Shown here in pieces: positions 25,283 through 33,349 of a stretch of DNA of 64,000 nt. Source of the DNA: Rhizobium favelukesii. GTDB taxonomy: Bacteria > Pseudomonadota > Alphaproteobacteria > Rhizobiales > Rhizobiaceae. The translations under genes were made by a program, and so were the position numbers. Within the stretch, counting starts at the first letter, position 1; each line of letters begins with the position of its first letter. The notes under the pieces were generated by a model. That model worked only from the letters and a program-made list of their open reading frames with translations, was not told where the DNA came from and made no database searches. The stretch lies in NCBI RefSeq assembly GCF_000577275.2, contig NZ_HG916855.1, forward strand, positions 1,550,001 to 1,614,000, given 5' to 3'.

Positions 25283-26860
25283 ATGGATGCGGGCATGGAA
25301 ACAACGCCGCTGAACAGTCAGGACGAGCTATCTATTTTGCGCGCGCTCGTCGCTGAACAGGCGGTGAAACTTGAGAGCCAAGAAGCCGAAGTCATCAAGC
25401 GCGACTCTATAATCGGGCTTCTGCGCGCGCAGTTGGAACTGCTCCGCCATCGGCAGCATGGCGCTTCTTCGGAAAAGATTGACCGGAAGATCGAGCAATT
25501 TGAGCTGATGCTGGAGGAGATCGAAGCTTCCCGCGCCGAGGCTGAGGTGCGTTCTGGGAAAAACCCCTTACCTGAGTTGGACGACGCTCCGGCTAAGCCC
25601 AAACGCAGGCCGCTGCCGGATGGCCTTCCAACAGAAGAGTTGGTCTATGCGGCACCCTGCAATTGTCCGACCTGTGGCGGCACATCTTTCCTCAAGGCGG
25701 CTGACAAGGTCGTCCAAGTGATGGAGCATGTACCGGCATCCGTAAAGATTGTCCGTCATGTCGAAAAGCGCATGATCTGCAGGGACTGCGATACGACAGT
25801 GTCTGGGGACATGCCGACCTTGCCGATCGAGAAAGGCAAGCCCGGACCGGGATTGCTTGCCCACATCATGGTCGCCAAGTTCGACGATCATATCCCGCTC
25901 TACCGTCTATCCGAGATGTACGATCGGCTGGGAGTAGACATCTCTCGCTCTGTCATGGCGGACTGGGTAGGCCGCGTGTCGGTCCTGCTTGCCCCGCTTA
26001 TCTTGCTGATCAGGGCCCATATCGCGGCGGTCGATCGAATACATACGGACGATACCCCGGTCGATGTCCTTGACCCTGGGCGAGGAAAGACGAAAACCGG
26101 GAGGGTCTGGGTTTATGTCTTCGATGGCAGCGGCTATCAAGATCCCACTCCAAGAGCCATTGCCTACTACTATAGCCCCGACCGCAAGGGCGCGCATCCA
26201 GCCGACCATCTCGCTGCCTTCAGCGGCGTGATGCACGCGGATGGCTATGGTGGTTATAAGAAGCTTTACGGCAACCAGATCACCGAGGCCGCCTGCATGG
26301 CGCATGTACGCCGCAAGTTCCACGATGTGATCAAACTGAAGCCATCTCCGATCGCTGACGAAGCGCTGTCGCGCATCGGTGCGCTCTACGATATCGAGGA
26401 TCGTATCCGCGGCATGTCGGCTGACGAGCGGCGTACACTGCGCCAGCAACACGCCAGGCCCCTTCTGGCGGATCTCAAGAGCTGGATAGAAGAGACGCTT
26501 TCGACGCTGCCACAGAAGCAGAAGCTGGCGGAAGCGATGCGATATGCCCTCTCGCGATGGGCAGCGTTGAGCGTTTACATCGACGATGGCCGTGTTGAAA
26601 TCGATAACAACATAGCTGAACGAGCCATACGTCCGCTTGGAATCGGAAGAAAAAATTGGCTCTTTGCCGGCTCGGATAAGGGCGGTGAGCGCATCGCCAA
26701 CATCCTGACCATTATCGAAACGGCCAAACTGCATGGCCACAATCCGGAGGTCTATCTCACAGACGTCCTGACCCGGATACAGAGCCACCCAAAGGATCGG
26801 CTCCAGGAATTGCTACCGTGGCAGTGGGCGCCTGCAAAAGACCGATACGAGGCTGCGTGA
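25283..26860 (+). CDS. tnpC: IS66 transposase TnpC
   Basis: A 525-residue transposase. The N-terminal third has a leucine-rich coiled coil (LVAEQAVKLESQEAEVIKRD) and a zinc-finger-like segment (CNCPTCGGTSF with CRDC). The DDE domain follows with DRIHTDDTPVDVL (first Asp), HADGYGGYKKLY (second Asp) and DNNIAERAIRPLGIGRKNWLFAGSD near the end with the catalytic Glu. The length is normal. Its stop overlaps the start of the passenger gene by one base. Confidence 0.95.
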   Translation: MDAGMETTPLNSQDELSILRALVAEQAVKLESQEAEVIKRDSIIGLLRAQLELLRHRQHGASSEKIDRKIEQFELMLEEIEASRAEAEVRSGKNPLPELDDAPAKPKRRPLPDGLPTEELVYAAPCNCPTCGGTSFLKAADKVVQVMEHVPASVKIVRHVEKRMICRDCDTTVSGDMPTLPIEKGKPGPGLLAHIMVAKFDDHIPLYRLSEMYDRLGVDISRSVMADWVGRVSVLLAPLILLIRAHIAAVDRIHTDDTPVDVLDPGRGKTKTGRVWVYVFDGSGYQDPTPRAIAYYYSPDRKGAHPADHLAAFSGVMHADGYGGYKKLYGNQITEAACMAHVRRKFHDVIKLKPSPIADEALSRIGALYDIEDRIRGMSADERRTLRQQHARPLLADLKSWIEETLSTLPQKQKLAEAMRYALSRWAALSVYIDDGRVEIDNNIAERAIRPLGIGRKNWLFAGSDKGGERIANILTIIETAKLHGHNPEVYLTDVLTRIQSHPKDRLQELLPWQWAPAKDRYEAA

Positions 26861-27165
26861 TGGCACGCTCGAGGTTCATCTATACGCTGAAAGAAGTCGC
26901 CGGCATGATCGGCGAGAACCTCGAATTAATCGAGGAGGTGACCGCCAACTCAGACAATATCGCCGAGGGCGAACTGGTATATGTCCGCGATGGCAGTGAA
27001 GATGGCACAACAGGCCTGACCGAAAATGGAATTGACGACCTTCGAGATCTCCTGGCCGACATACGGACGTGGGATGGTGGAATCCGCCAGTTCCTCGTCG
27101 ATGAACAATGCGATCCCGAGATGATCGAGCGCGTTATGGCAGATGAGCTAAGCCGCAAGTCCTAA
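26860..27165 (+). CDS. IS66 passenger protein, unknown function
   Basis: A 101-residue protein starting MARSRFIYTLKEVAGMIGEN. It is acidic in the middle (VYVRDGSEDGTTGLTENGID) and ends in a helical segment. The ATG at 26860 shares one base with the tnpC stop, so it is co-translated with the transposase and lies inside the right inverted repeat. A fourth gene occurs in some rhizobial IS66 elements and is absent from others (compare the element at 58-60.6 kb). No enzymatic motif is visible. Confidence 0.75.
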   Translation: MARSRFIYTLKEVAGMIGENLELIEEVTANSDNIAEGELVYVRDGSEDGTTGLTENGIDDLRDLLADIRTWDGGIRQFLVDEQCDPEMIERVMADELSRKS

Positions 27166-27209
27166 ATCGCGTCTCGTAGACGCAAAAAATGCATTCGCCG
27201 GACGCTCAC

Positions 27210-27217
27210 GGGAAGAC
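27210..27217. repeat. Right target-site duplication of the first IS66 element
   Basis: GGGAAGAC, identical to 24395-24402. It marks the right insertion boundary. Confidence 0.93.
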
Positions 27218-27243
27218 GACGGAAGCGGGTGAACGATTCTTCG

Positions 27244-27861
27244 TCAGTGCGATGGCGAAGGTGCAACCTCGTCCCCGGACGGGGCAGGTCTTTCGACGAC
27301 GTCGTCAATCAGCGATGGATTACGGTAGGAGCGAACGCGAGGGGTTGACCTCTCCAGGTCGCGGCGGTTGCGAGCGGCACTCTCGGCAAGCTCGGTTGTT
27401 TCGCGATCGGTGTCGGGAGCAGGGGCGAGGGCGTCTTCCGAGAGGGTAGGGTCTCCTCTGCCGCCATCCCAGCCTTCACGACGCCACAGGTCTGCACGCT
27501 CGTCCATGTCGATGCTGCCTTCGTCATCAAGGATGTCGTGGGCGCTTTCATAGCACTGATCGTCGACCTGAACCGCGACGAGGAAGCCACCTCGGCGCAG
27601 TCCTTCGGCATAAGCGGCGCGATCTTCGTCCGGGAAATACCAGTCGGCGAGGCCGGCCCAAAAGCCGCTATGATCGGATCGGGCGATATCGCCTTCAGCT
27701 TCGTATCCGGGCATGAAACGAATGCGCTCGTTCGACAAGCCGATGTCCTCCAATCTTCTGATCGCACTCTCGGCCTTGCTGCGGTCATCGAAGAACGCGC
27801 TTAAGGTGCCGAGAGTTTTGCTGGCGAAACTGCCTGATGCTTCATTGTGAATGCTGGTCAT
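27244..27861 (-). CDS. General-stress-protein-like (YflT domain) protein
   Basis: A 205-residue cytoplasmic protein. Residues 14-90 resemble the general stress protein 17M/YflT fold (LSAFFDDRSKAESAIRRLED, GLSNERIRFMPG, LRRGGFLVAVQVDD). The C-terminal half is acidic, polar and probably disordered (many Asp, Glu, Pro). GCGGAGG precedes the ATG at 27861. Its stop lies only 34 bp from the IS66 element. Whether the C-terminus is native or was altered by an older rearrangement cannot be told from one sequence. Confidence 0.75.
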   Translation of the reverse strand: MTSIHNEASGSFASKTLGTLSAFFDDRSKAESAIRRLEDIGLSNERIRFMPGYEAEGDIARSDHSGFWAGLADWYFPDEDRAAYAEGLRRGGFLVAVQVDDQCYESAHDILDDEGSIDMDERADLWRREGWDGGRGDPTLSEDALAPAPDTDRETTELAESAARNRRDLERSTPRVRSYRNPSLIDDVVERPAPSGDEVAPSPSH

Positions 27862-28142
27862 GTTTTTTCCTCCGCGAACTAGGGATCGGCGACACGTCAT
27901 CTGCGTTGAAAACCTCATCGAACGAAAACTGTTCCTCCGCCATGGCCCTGATGATCGATTTAGGAGCATAGGCATGACCCAAGGGCCCACCTGAGCGCGG
28001 CGGACGACTTGGCTGCGCGCATGGGAGGGTTGTTCGTTTTAGCCTTCCGCGTTTGCCGCCGATCCAATAACGTAACCTGTCTATCGGTGGCGGCGTCCTT
28101 GCCGCGGGAGAGCATCGATGACGTCGATCAAGGACGTTACCG

Positions 28143-29156
28143 ATGACATTCAAATTGCAGAGATCATTCTCAAGACTGCTGAAATCGCAGAAGACGTATC
28201 GCAAGCTGGTTGCAAAGGCGCTCCGCACACCAGCCCGCACAGCATCCAGGCAAACAAAAAGGCCGGCCGATACGAAGCCTGCACTCAGTGAAGTGACTGG
28301 CTTCGGTAGCAACCCTGGACGGCTGACTATGAAGGTCTTCGTGCCCAGCAAATTGCCCGCGCAGCCGCCGTTGGTCGTCGTGCTGCATGGATGCAGACAG
28401 ACGCCGGAAAGCTTCGACACCGGAAGCGGCTTTTCCAAACTTGCGACGCAGCGTGGATTTGTTCTCCTGTATCCGGAACAAAGAGAAGCCAACAATTCGC
28501 AGCGGTGCTTCAACTGGTTTCGGCCCAGCGCGATCGCGCGAGATCGGGGCGAACTCATGTCCATTCGCCAGATGATCGAACACGCATGTGCTCGGCATCG
28601 AATTGGTCGATCCCGGATCTATATTGCGGGCCTTTCTGCCGGCGGCGCGATGACTTCGGCGCTTGTCGCCACCTATCCGGATCTTTTTGCTGGCGCTGCC
28701 ATCTTTGCCGGGATGCCGTTCGGCGCGGCAAGGGACACAATGGCGGCTATCCGCAGCATGAGGTCCGGCGTCTCACGGCGAGAGCCTCGTGAATGGGGCG
28801 ATCTGGTGCGCGGTGTCTCGCCTGCTGCAACAGGTTGGCCGTCGATTTCGATATGGCACGGAACTGCCGACGGCGTCGTCAACCCGGTCAACGCGATGGC
28901 CTCGATCTCGCAATGGCTAGAGGTAACGGGTCTGGAGGAACCCGCCGGGCGAATAAGGCAGATGTCCTGGGGCACGCTCAAGGAATGGAAGAGCAGAGAT
29001 CGACTGCAACTGTCGTTCTATTCGGTCCGTGGCCTTGGCCATGGGCTGCCACAGCGGTTCTCGAGTCAAAAGGAGAGGGCGGCTGATGCTTACGTGTTGC
29101 AGTCCGAACTTTCCGGTCCGCTGGAGCTCATGCGTTCGTGGGGACTAAAGCTATAG
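28143..29156 (+). CDS. PHB-depolymerase-family esterase
   Basis: A 337-residue alpha/beta hydrolase of the extracellular PHB depolymerase/feruloyl esterase (LpqC) family. PPLVVVLHGCRQTPESFDTGSG (about residues 77-98) holds the oxyanion-hole HGC motif. The nucleophile elbow is YIAGLSAGGAM (about 161), the Asp lies in the GTADGVVNP loop and the His in GLGHGLP near the C-terminus. There is no obvious signal peptide; the first 45 residues are basic, so it may be cytoplasmic. AAGGA precedes the ATG. It could hydrolyse intracellular polyester or short esters. Confidence 0.88.
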   Translation: MTFKLQRSFSRLLKSQKTYRKLVAKALRTPARTASRQTKRPADTKPALSEVTGFGSNPGRLTMKVFVPSKLPAQPPLVVVLHGCRQTPESFDTGSGFSKLATQRGFVLLYPEQREANNSQRCFNWFRPSAIARDRGELMSIRQMIEHACARHRIGRSRIYIAGLSAGGAMTSALVATYPDLFAGAAIFAGMPFGAARDTMAAIRSMRSGVSRREPREWGDLVRGVSPAATGWPSISIWHGTADGVVNPVNAMASISQWLEVTGLEEPAGRIRQMSWGTLKEWKSRDRLQLSFYSVRGLGHGLPQRFSSQKERAADAYVLQSELSGPLELMRSWGLKL

Positions 29157-29436
29157 AAACCCGGGCGTAATTGCCGGATCGGGCGTTTTGCCGACGTGGC
29201 GGAGGCGATATCGGAAGACGTCGCGGTGCTCGCAATTGGAAAGAGATACGGTCTCGAAACATGCGCTGCGGTATTTGGTTCCTAGTCGGATCTGCGATAA
29301 CGTCTGGGCGAGGGGATGGCGGATAGCGGCGGTGGTCTTCTTCCTGGGTACGGAGTTGAACGTCGCTAGCCTGTGATGGGTAGCGCGTATATGCACATCT
29401 AAATATGCAAGCAGAGCGTTGATCAGGGAGGAACTT

Positions 29437-31116
29437 ATGACGATCTACGAGCGACTTCGCAAAGCGCCGTTCAACCTCGATGACGCTGCGATCGCCTGGG
29501 TCCGCGACGTCTATGCCTCGCTCAATCTCGACGACAAGGTTGGCCAACTCTTCACCTTGATCATGATCGGGGCGGATGAGGAGGAGTTCAAGCGCGTTGG
29601 CGCATTGAGACCGGGGGGTATCACGCGATTTTTCACGCCTGACCTCGACTTCGAGCGGCGCGTCATTTCGAACCTTGTCGCTAAGAGCAAAGTGCCACCC
29701 ATTATCAGCGCCGACCTCGAAGGCAGCCGTCATTCCTTCGCTTTCGGCACTCCGGTGCTGGGCCAACTTGGCCTTGCAGCCGTTGACGACATCGAGGCAA
29801 CCGAAAAAAGTTCGGAGATCCTGGCACGCGAGGGCCGTGCGATGGGTGTTCGTTGGTCGTTCACGCCGGTGATCGACATAAATGCCGCCTTCCGATCGCC
29901 AATCGTCGGTACGCGCTCATATGGCTCCGATGTCGATAGGATCGAACGGCACGCGGTCGCCCATGTTCGCGGTCTCCAGCGGAATGGAGTTGCCGCCACC
30001 GCCAAGCACTGGCCGGGCGAGGGATACGACGACCGCGATCAACACCTCGTGACGACGACCAATCCGCTTTCCCTGGAGGAGTGGAAGGAAACCTTCGGTC
30101 GGCTCTACAAAAAGCTGATCAGCGAAGGTGTGCTGGCAGTCATGAGTGCGCATATTTCGCTTCCTGCCTATATCCGGTCGAAGATGCCAGATGCCGGGCT
30201 CGAAGCCTTCCGACCGGCCTCGGTCTCCCGGTTGTTGAACGTTGACCTTCTCCGAGACGAACTCGGTTTCAATGGCATCATCGTCTCTGACGCGACACCG
30301 ATGGGCGGGCTATCGGCATGGGGCCACCACCTCGATACCATGCCTGATATCATTGCGAACGGCTGCGACATGATCCTCTTCAGCAATGCGCCTGAGGAGG
30401 ATATGGCTGCGGTCAAGGCTGCCGTCGAAGACGGGCGAATTGCCCCGGAGCGACTTGAGGAAGCGGTTCTTCGTGTGCTGGCGCTCAAGGCGCACCTCAG
30501 GCTTTTTCAGCCGTCAGATGTGCTCCCCGATGCGGCGGAAGCGCGCAATCTGCTTGCGCATCCAAATAGCGTCGCCGCGTCCAAGGAATACATCGGCCGC
30601 TCTCCTACTCTTGTGAAGGATGTCAACAGCATCTTTCCGCTCGACCCCGCGAAGACGAAGCGCATCCTGCTCGTCGATGGAGGCATCATTCATCCGCTCA
30701 TCCCGCAGCCTCTGAAATTCGTGCTGCCGGACCTATTGGCGGAGGAGGGTTTCGAAGTCACGATTGACCGGCCGGACATCGTGCCGACCCCGGAGAATTT
30801 CGACCTCGTGATTTACGCGCTAGGCGACGAGTCGCTGCTTGTGCGGGGCCGGATATTCGTTGACTGGCACCGGATGGGCGGTGGGGGGCTCTTCAAGGCC
30901 ATGTACCGGCCCTGGACGAATGTTGCCTCAGTGATGATCTCGTTTGGGCATCCCTATCACCTTTACGATGCACCACGCGTACCGGCCTATATCAACGCGT
31001 ACTCAACCATGGACAGCGTACAGGAAGCCGTTGTTGATTGCATGCTCGGTCGCAAGCCTTTCCTCGGCACGAACCCGGTAGATCCGTTCTGTGGTCTCGA
31101 GGATGCACGCTATTGA
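29437..31116 (+). CDS. Glycoside hydrolase family 3 protein
   Basis: A 559-residue GH3 enzyme, beta-N-acetylhexosaminidase-like. The TIM-barrel domain shows DDKVGQLF near residue 33, PPIISADLEGSRH, the hallmark VAATAKHWPGEGYDDRDQH (about 186-204) and the nucleophile segment FNGIIVSDATPMG (Asp about 288). A second domain of about 180 residues follows. There is no signal peptide, so it acts in the cytoplasm. GGGAGGAACTT precedes the ATG at 29437. The natural substrate is uncertain. It has no transporter neighbour. Confidence 0.88.
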   Translation: MTIYERLRKAPFNLDDAAIAWVRDVYASLNLDDKVGQLFTLIMIGADEEEFKRVGALRPGGITRFFTPDLDFERRVISNLVAKSKVPPIISADLEGSRHSFAFGTPVLGQLGLAAVDDIEATEKSSEILAREGRAMGVRWSFTPVIDINAAFRSPIVGTRSYGSDVDRIERHAVAHVRGLQRNGVAATAKHWPGEGYDDRDQHLVTTTNPLSLEEWKETFGRLYKKLISEGVLAVMSAHISLPAYIRSKMPDAGLEAFRPASVSRLLNVDLLRDELGFNGIIVSDATPMGGLSAWGHHLDTMPDIIANGCDMILFSNAPEEDMAAVKAAVEDGRIAPERLEEAVLRVLALKAHLRLFQPSDVLPDAAEARNLLAHPNSVAASKEYIGRSPTLVKDVNSIFPLDPAKTKRILLVDGGIIHPLIPQPLKFVLPDLLAEEGFEVTIDRPDIVPTPENFDLVIYALGDESLLVRGRIFVDWHRMGGGGLFKAMYRPWTNVASVMISFGHPYHLYDAPRVPAYINAYSTMDSVQEAVVDCMLGRKPFLGTNPVDPFCGLEDARY

Positions 31117-31374
31117 CGCTTTCTGTCGCGTAACGACGTGATCGGCGAAAGGAGTTGTGGATAGACGATCGGTTATCTGGCCGACAGGATAGGCAGTCGT
31201 GGATCCGGACGGCGGGCAGTCCTCGCAGCATCCTTAGGATCAACCCCAAACGCGATGTTCAGGTGGAGTTGGGGTGGATTTTGCTTCCGTCTGACGATCG
31301 GTTTATGAGGGGCGAATTCAAGGCTTGTCGTTCCGGGCGGGACAACACAACCAAGCGACAGGCGCATCGCTCCG

Positions 31375-32958
31375 TCATTTCTGTTCCTCCCAATACCTTT
31401 GCCAGAGGTCGAGCCTGGGTTTCAGCGGATCGGCTCCTACCGTCGCGCCGTCATTGCTGAAGTCGATGACCTTGTCGGTGGCTGGGTCGTGTTGAGGCCA
31501 TTTTGGCCGCGAGCCCCCATTTGGGTCACCCTTCGTTGCAAATTCGACCCAGTAAGCGCTCGCCAAAGCGGCCATGGCCCAGTCGGCGGGGGAAACCTTG
31601 TCTTTCACCAGTGCCGCTGGAATGTCGAGCGTATACAGAATTTCGAAGACAGATGGAGTGCCTTTCCATTTCGGATCGTTGCGAAGTGCCTCGGCAACAT
31701 ACGAGAAACGATACCACCACGTCGGCTGACCTGCGCGGAGCATCTCGTCAGCTAGGTGGCGAGATGGTTCGACAAGCGTTTTGTCGGCGAAGACCTGCTG
31801 CTTGAGCTCATCAAGTGGCTCTTGGCCGGTGGGATCGTAGAGGGTGCGGGCTTGGGCTGCATACTTCCCGAATAGCTGGAAGAGATCGTCTTTCGTCGCT
31901 GCCTGACCGATACCTCGATCACGATTGTTCGTTCCGATAATGACTGGAACTGGAGCTTGGCGGCCTGCCGCGAAAGCCGCTTCCGGCGTTTCGAGCAAAA
32001 AACGTCCGTCTATGATCGAGCCTGAGATGCCGATGACGGGCCTGCCTGTCGACATTCCCGCCAGCACCTCTGGTGCCGATGCACCCTCGGTTAGCGTTTC
32101 GGCAGGCACCGCCCGAAGCGCCGCGAGAGCGTCGGCACCGCTACCTTCAATTCCAAGAGAAGCCGCATAATCTAACGCGGTTTTCTCTGCTTCTTCCAAC
32201 GATGACAAAGGCGTGCTGCGCGCTCGCGCGGTAGGGATGCCCGGTGATTGTAGAATAACTCCCCGGAAGAGCCCCCGTGACAAAGGCGATATCATGTGTG
32301 CCATCACCGAGCCGCCGCCTGCTGACTCTCCGAAGATGGTCACCTTGTTCGGATCGCCGCCGAAGGCTTTGATGTTTTGCTGAACCCATTTCAGGGCTGC
32401 AAGCTGGTCCATGTAACCATAGTTGCCGACGGGTTCGTCAGGGGACTCCTCTATGAGCGCAGGATGGGCAAAGTAACCAAGCCGTCCCATTCGGTAGTTC
32501 ATACTGACGAACACAACTCTCTGGGCGGCTAGCTGGCCACCGGGATATTGGGGGGTGTTCCCATGGACAAGAGCGCCGCCGTAAATCCAAACCATCACCG
32601 GCAGGGGTGTCTTGAAATGCTTCGCCGGTGTCCAGACATTGAGAGTTAAACAGTCCTCGGACTTCGGCAAGTCGTCGGTCTGCATGTACGATGGACCGAA
32701 GTTTCGCGCATCCTTGACACCGCTCCATTCGTTCACGGGTCTGGGGTTGCGCCATCTCAGATCGCCAAGAGGTGGTGCCGCGTAAGGGATGCCTTTGAAG
32801 CTGATGACCGTGCCTGACCTCTCGCCCCTCAGCATTCCGCTGTCGATTCGAACGGTGTCGTCTGCCGCAGGTAATCGTGATGCAAAAGTCATCCAGGTTG
32901 CGGCCGCCAAAAAGAGCAGAAACTTGCGACTGCGGTCCACAAACACGGCCCCCTCCAA
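31375..32958 (-). CDS. Type B carboxylesterase-like protein with altered catalytic residues
   Basis: A 527-residue exported protein of the carboxylesterase/para-nitrobenzyl esterase family. The N-terminal hydrophobic stretch (FLLFLAAATWMTFASRLPAA) is a signal peptide. The fold markers are present: FKGIPYAAPPLGDLRW, SEDCLTLNVWTP, VWIYGGA and the nucleophile elbow FGESAGGGSVMAH (Ser212). The block that normally reads GAxHAxEIPY is here GTPSVFEILY, so the catalytic His is replaced by Ser436. The acidic-residue loop reads GTNNRDRGIG, where many relatives have DEG. Activity is therefore doubtful or changed. Confidence 0.85.
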   Translation of the reverse strand: MEGAVFVDRSRKFLLFLAAATWMTFASRLPAADDTVRIDSGMLRGERSGTVISFKGIPYAAPPLGDLRWRNPRPVNEWSGVKDARNFGPSYMQTDDLPKSEDCLTLNVWTPAKHFKTPLPVMVWIYGGALVHGNTPQYPGGQLAAQRVVFVSMNYRMGRLGYFAHPALIEESPDEPVGNYGYMDQLAALKWVQQNIKAFGGDPNKVTIFGESAGGGSVMAHMISPLSRGLFRGVILQSPGIPTARARSTPLSSLEEAEKTALDYAASLGIEGSGADALAALRAVPAETLTEGASAPEVLAGMSTGRPVIGISGSIIDGRFLLETPEAAFAAGRQAPVPVIIGTNNRDRGIGQAATKDDLFQLFGKYAAQARTLYDPTGQEPLDELKQQVFADKTLVEPSRHLADEMLRAGQPTWWYRFSYVAEALRNDPKWKGTPSVFEILYTLDIPAALVKDKVSPADWAMAALASAYWVEFATKGDPNGGSRPKWPQHDPATDKVIDFSNDGATVGADPLKPRLDLWQRYWEEQK

Positions 32959-33349
32959 CCGCTAGGTTCAGACAGTCCGGGACTAAAATACTCCCCTACA
33001 GCGGCAACGAAAAGGGTTCGTCCGACGTCGACCAATGTCCGATGTTGACGGCGCATTTCGACCCACAGCTACGCTTGGTGATCGTTGCGCGGTGGACGAC
33101 GTGTTCGTTTTGCGCTTGATCCGCCAAGCCGACCGCAACGGGTCGAAGCGCGTATTTGCATGAAACATTTCGACCACTAACGCATTCAATGCCGGCGCAA
33201 GCAGGGAACACAAAAATGGAAGCACGACAGCACTTCGAGCGCCGTCGGAAATTGCGCGCCCGCCGCCTATACGCTCGACCAGTTTTCAACAAAGGTATCA
33301 GTTGGACAAGGCCACGGCATGCTCGTGAAGTAGAACGCGGCACTCGGTG
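32959..33349. other. Intergenic region without recognisable gene
   Basis: About 390 bp between the esterase promoter side and the end of the convergent-side kinase gene. Short open frames exist on both strands but show no ribosome-binding site, family motif or plausible composition. It presumably holds the esterase promoter. I see no repeat or strong hairpin. Confidence 0.5.

Larger units (their letters stand above)
24403..27209 (+). mobile_element. Intact IS66-family insertion sequence with passenger gene
   Basis: 2807 bp, bounded by imperfect inverted repeats. The left end GTGAGCGTCCGGTGAGCGGA matches the reverse complement of the right end, GTGAGCGTCCGGCGAATGCA, with a few mismatches. An 8-bp duplication GGGAAGAC flanks it on both sides. 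It carries tnpA, tnpB, tnpC and a fourth gene in one operon, all open. It inserted in the region between the YhaN-type ATPase and the stress-protein gene. Intact frames and perfect duplication suggest a recent insertion. Confidence 0.95.

Noticed and set aside
27842-28564. 240-codon minus-strand frame with the ending MAEEQFSFDEVFNADDVSPI
   Set aside because: Most of it is antisense to the PHB-depolymerase-like gene. The last 33 codons could be a small protein upstream of the stress-protein gene, but the ribosome-binding site is weak and it overlaps that gene's start.
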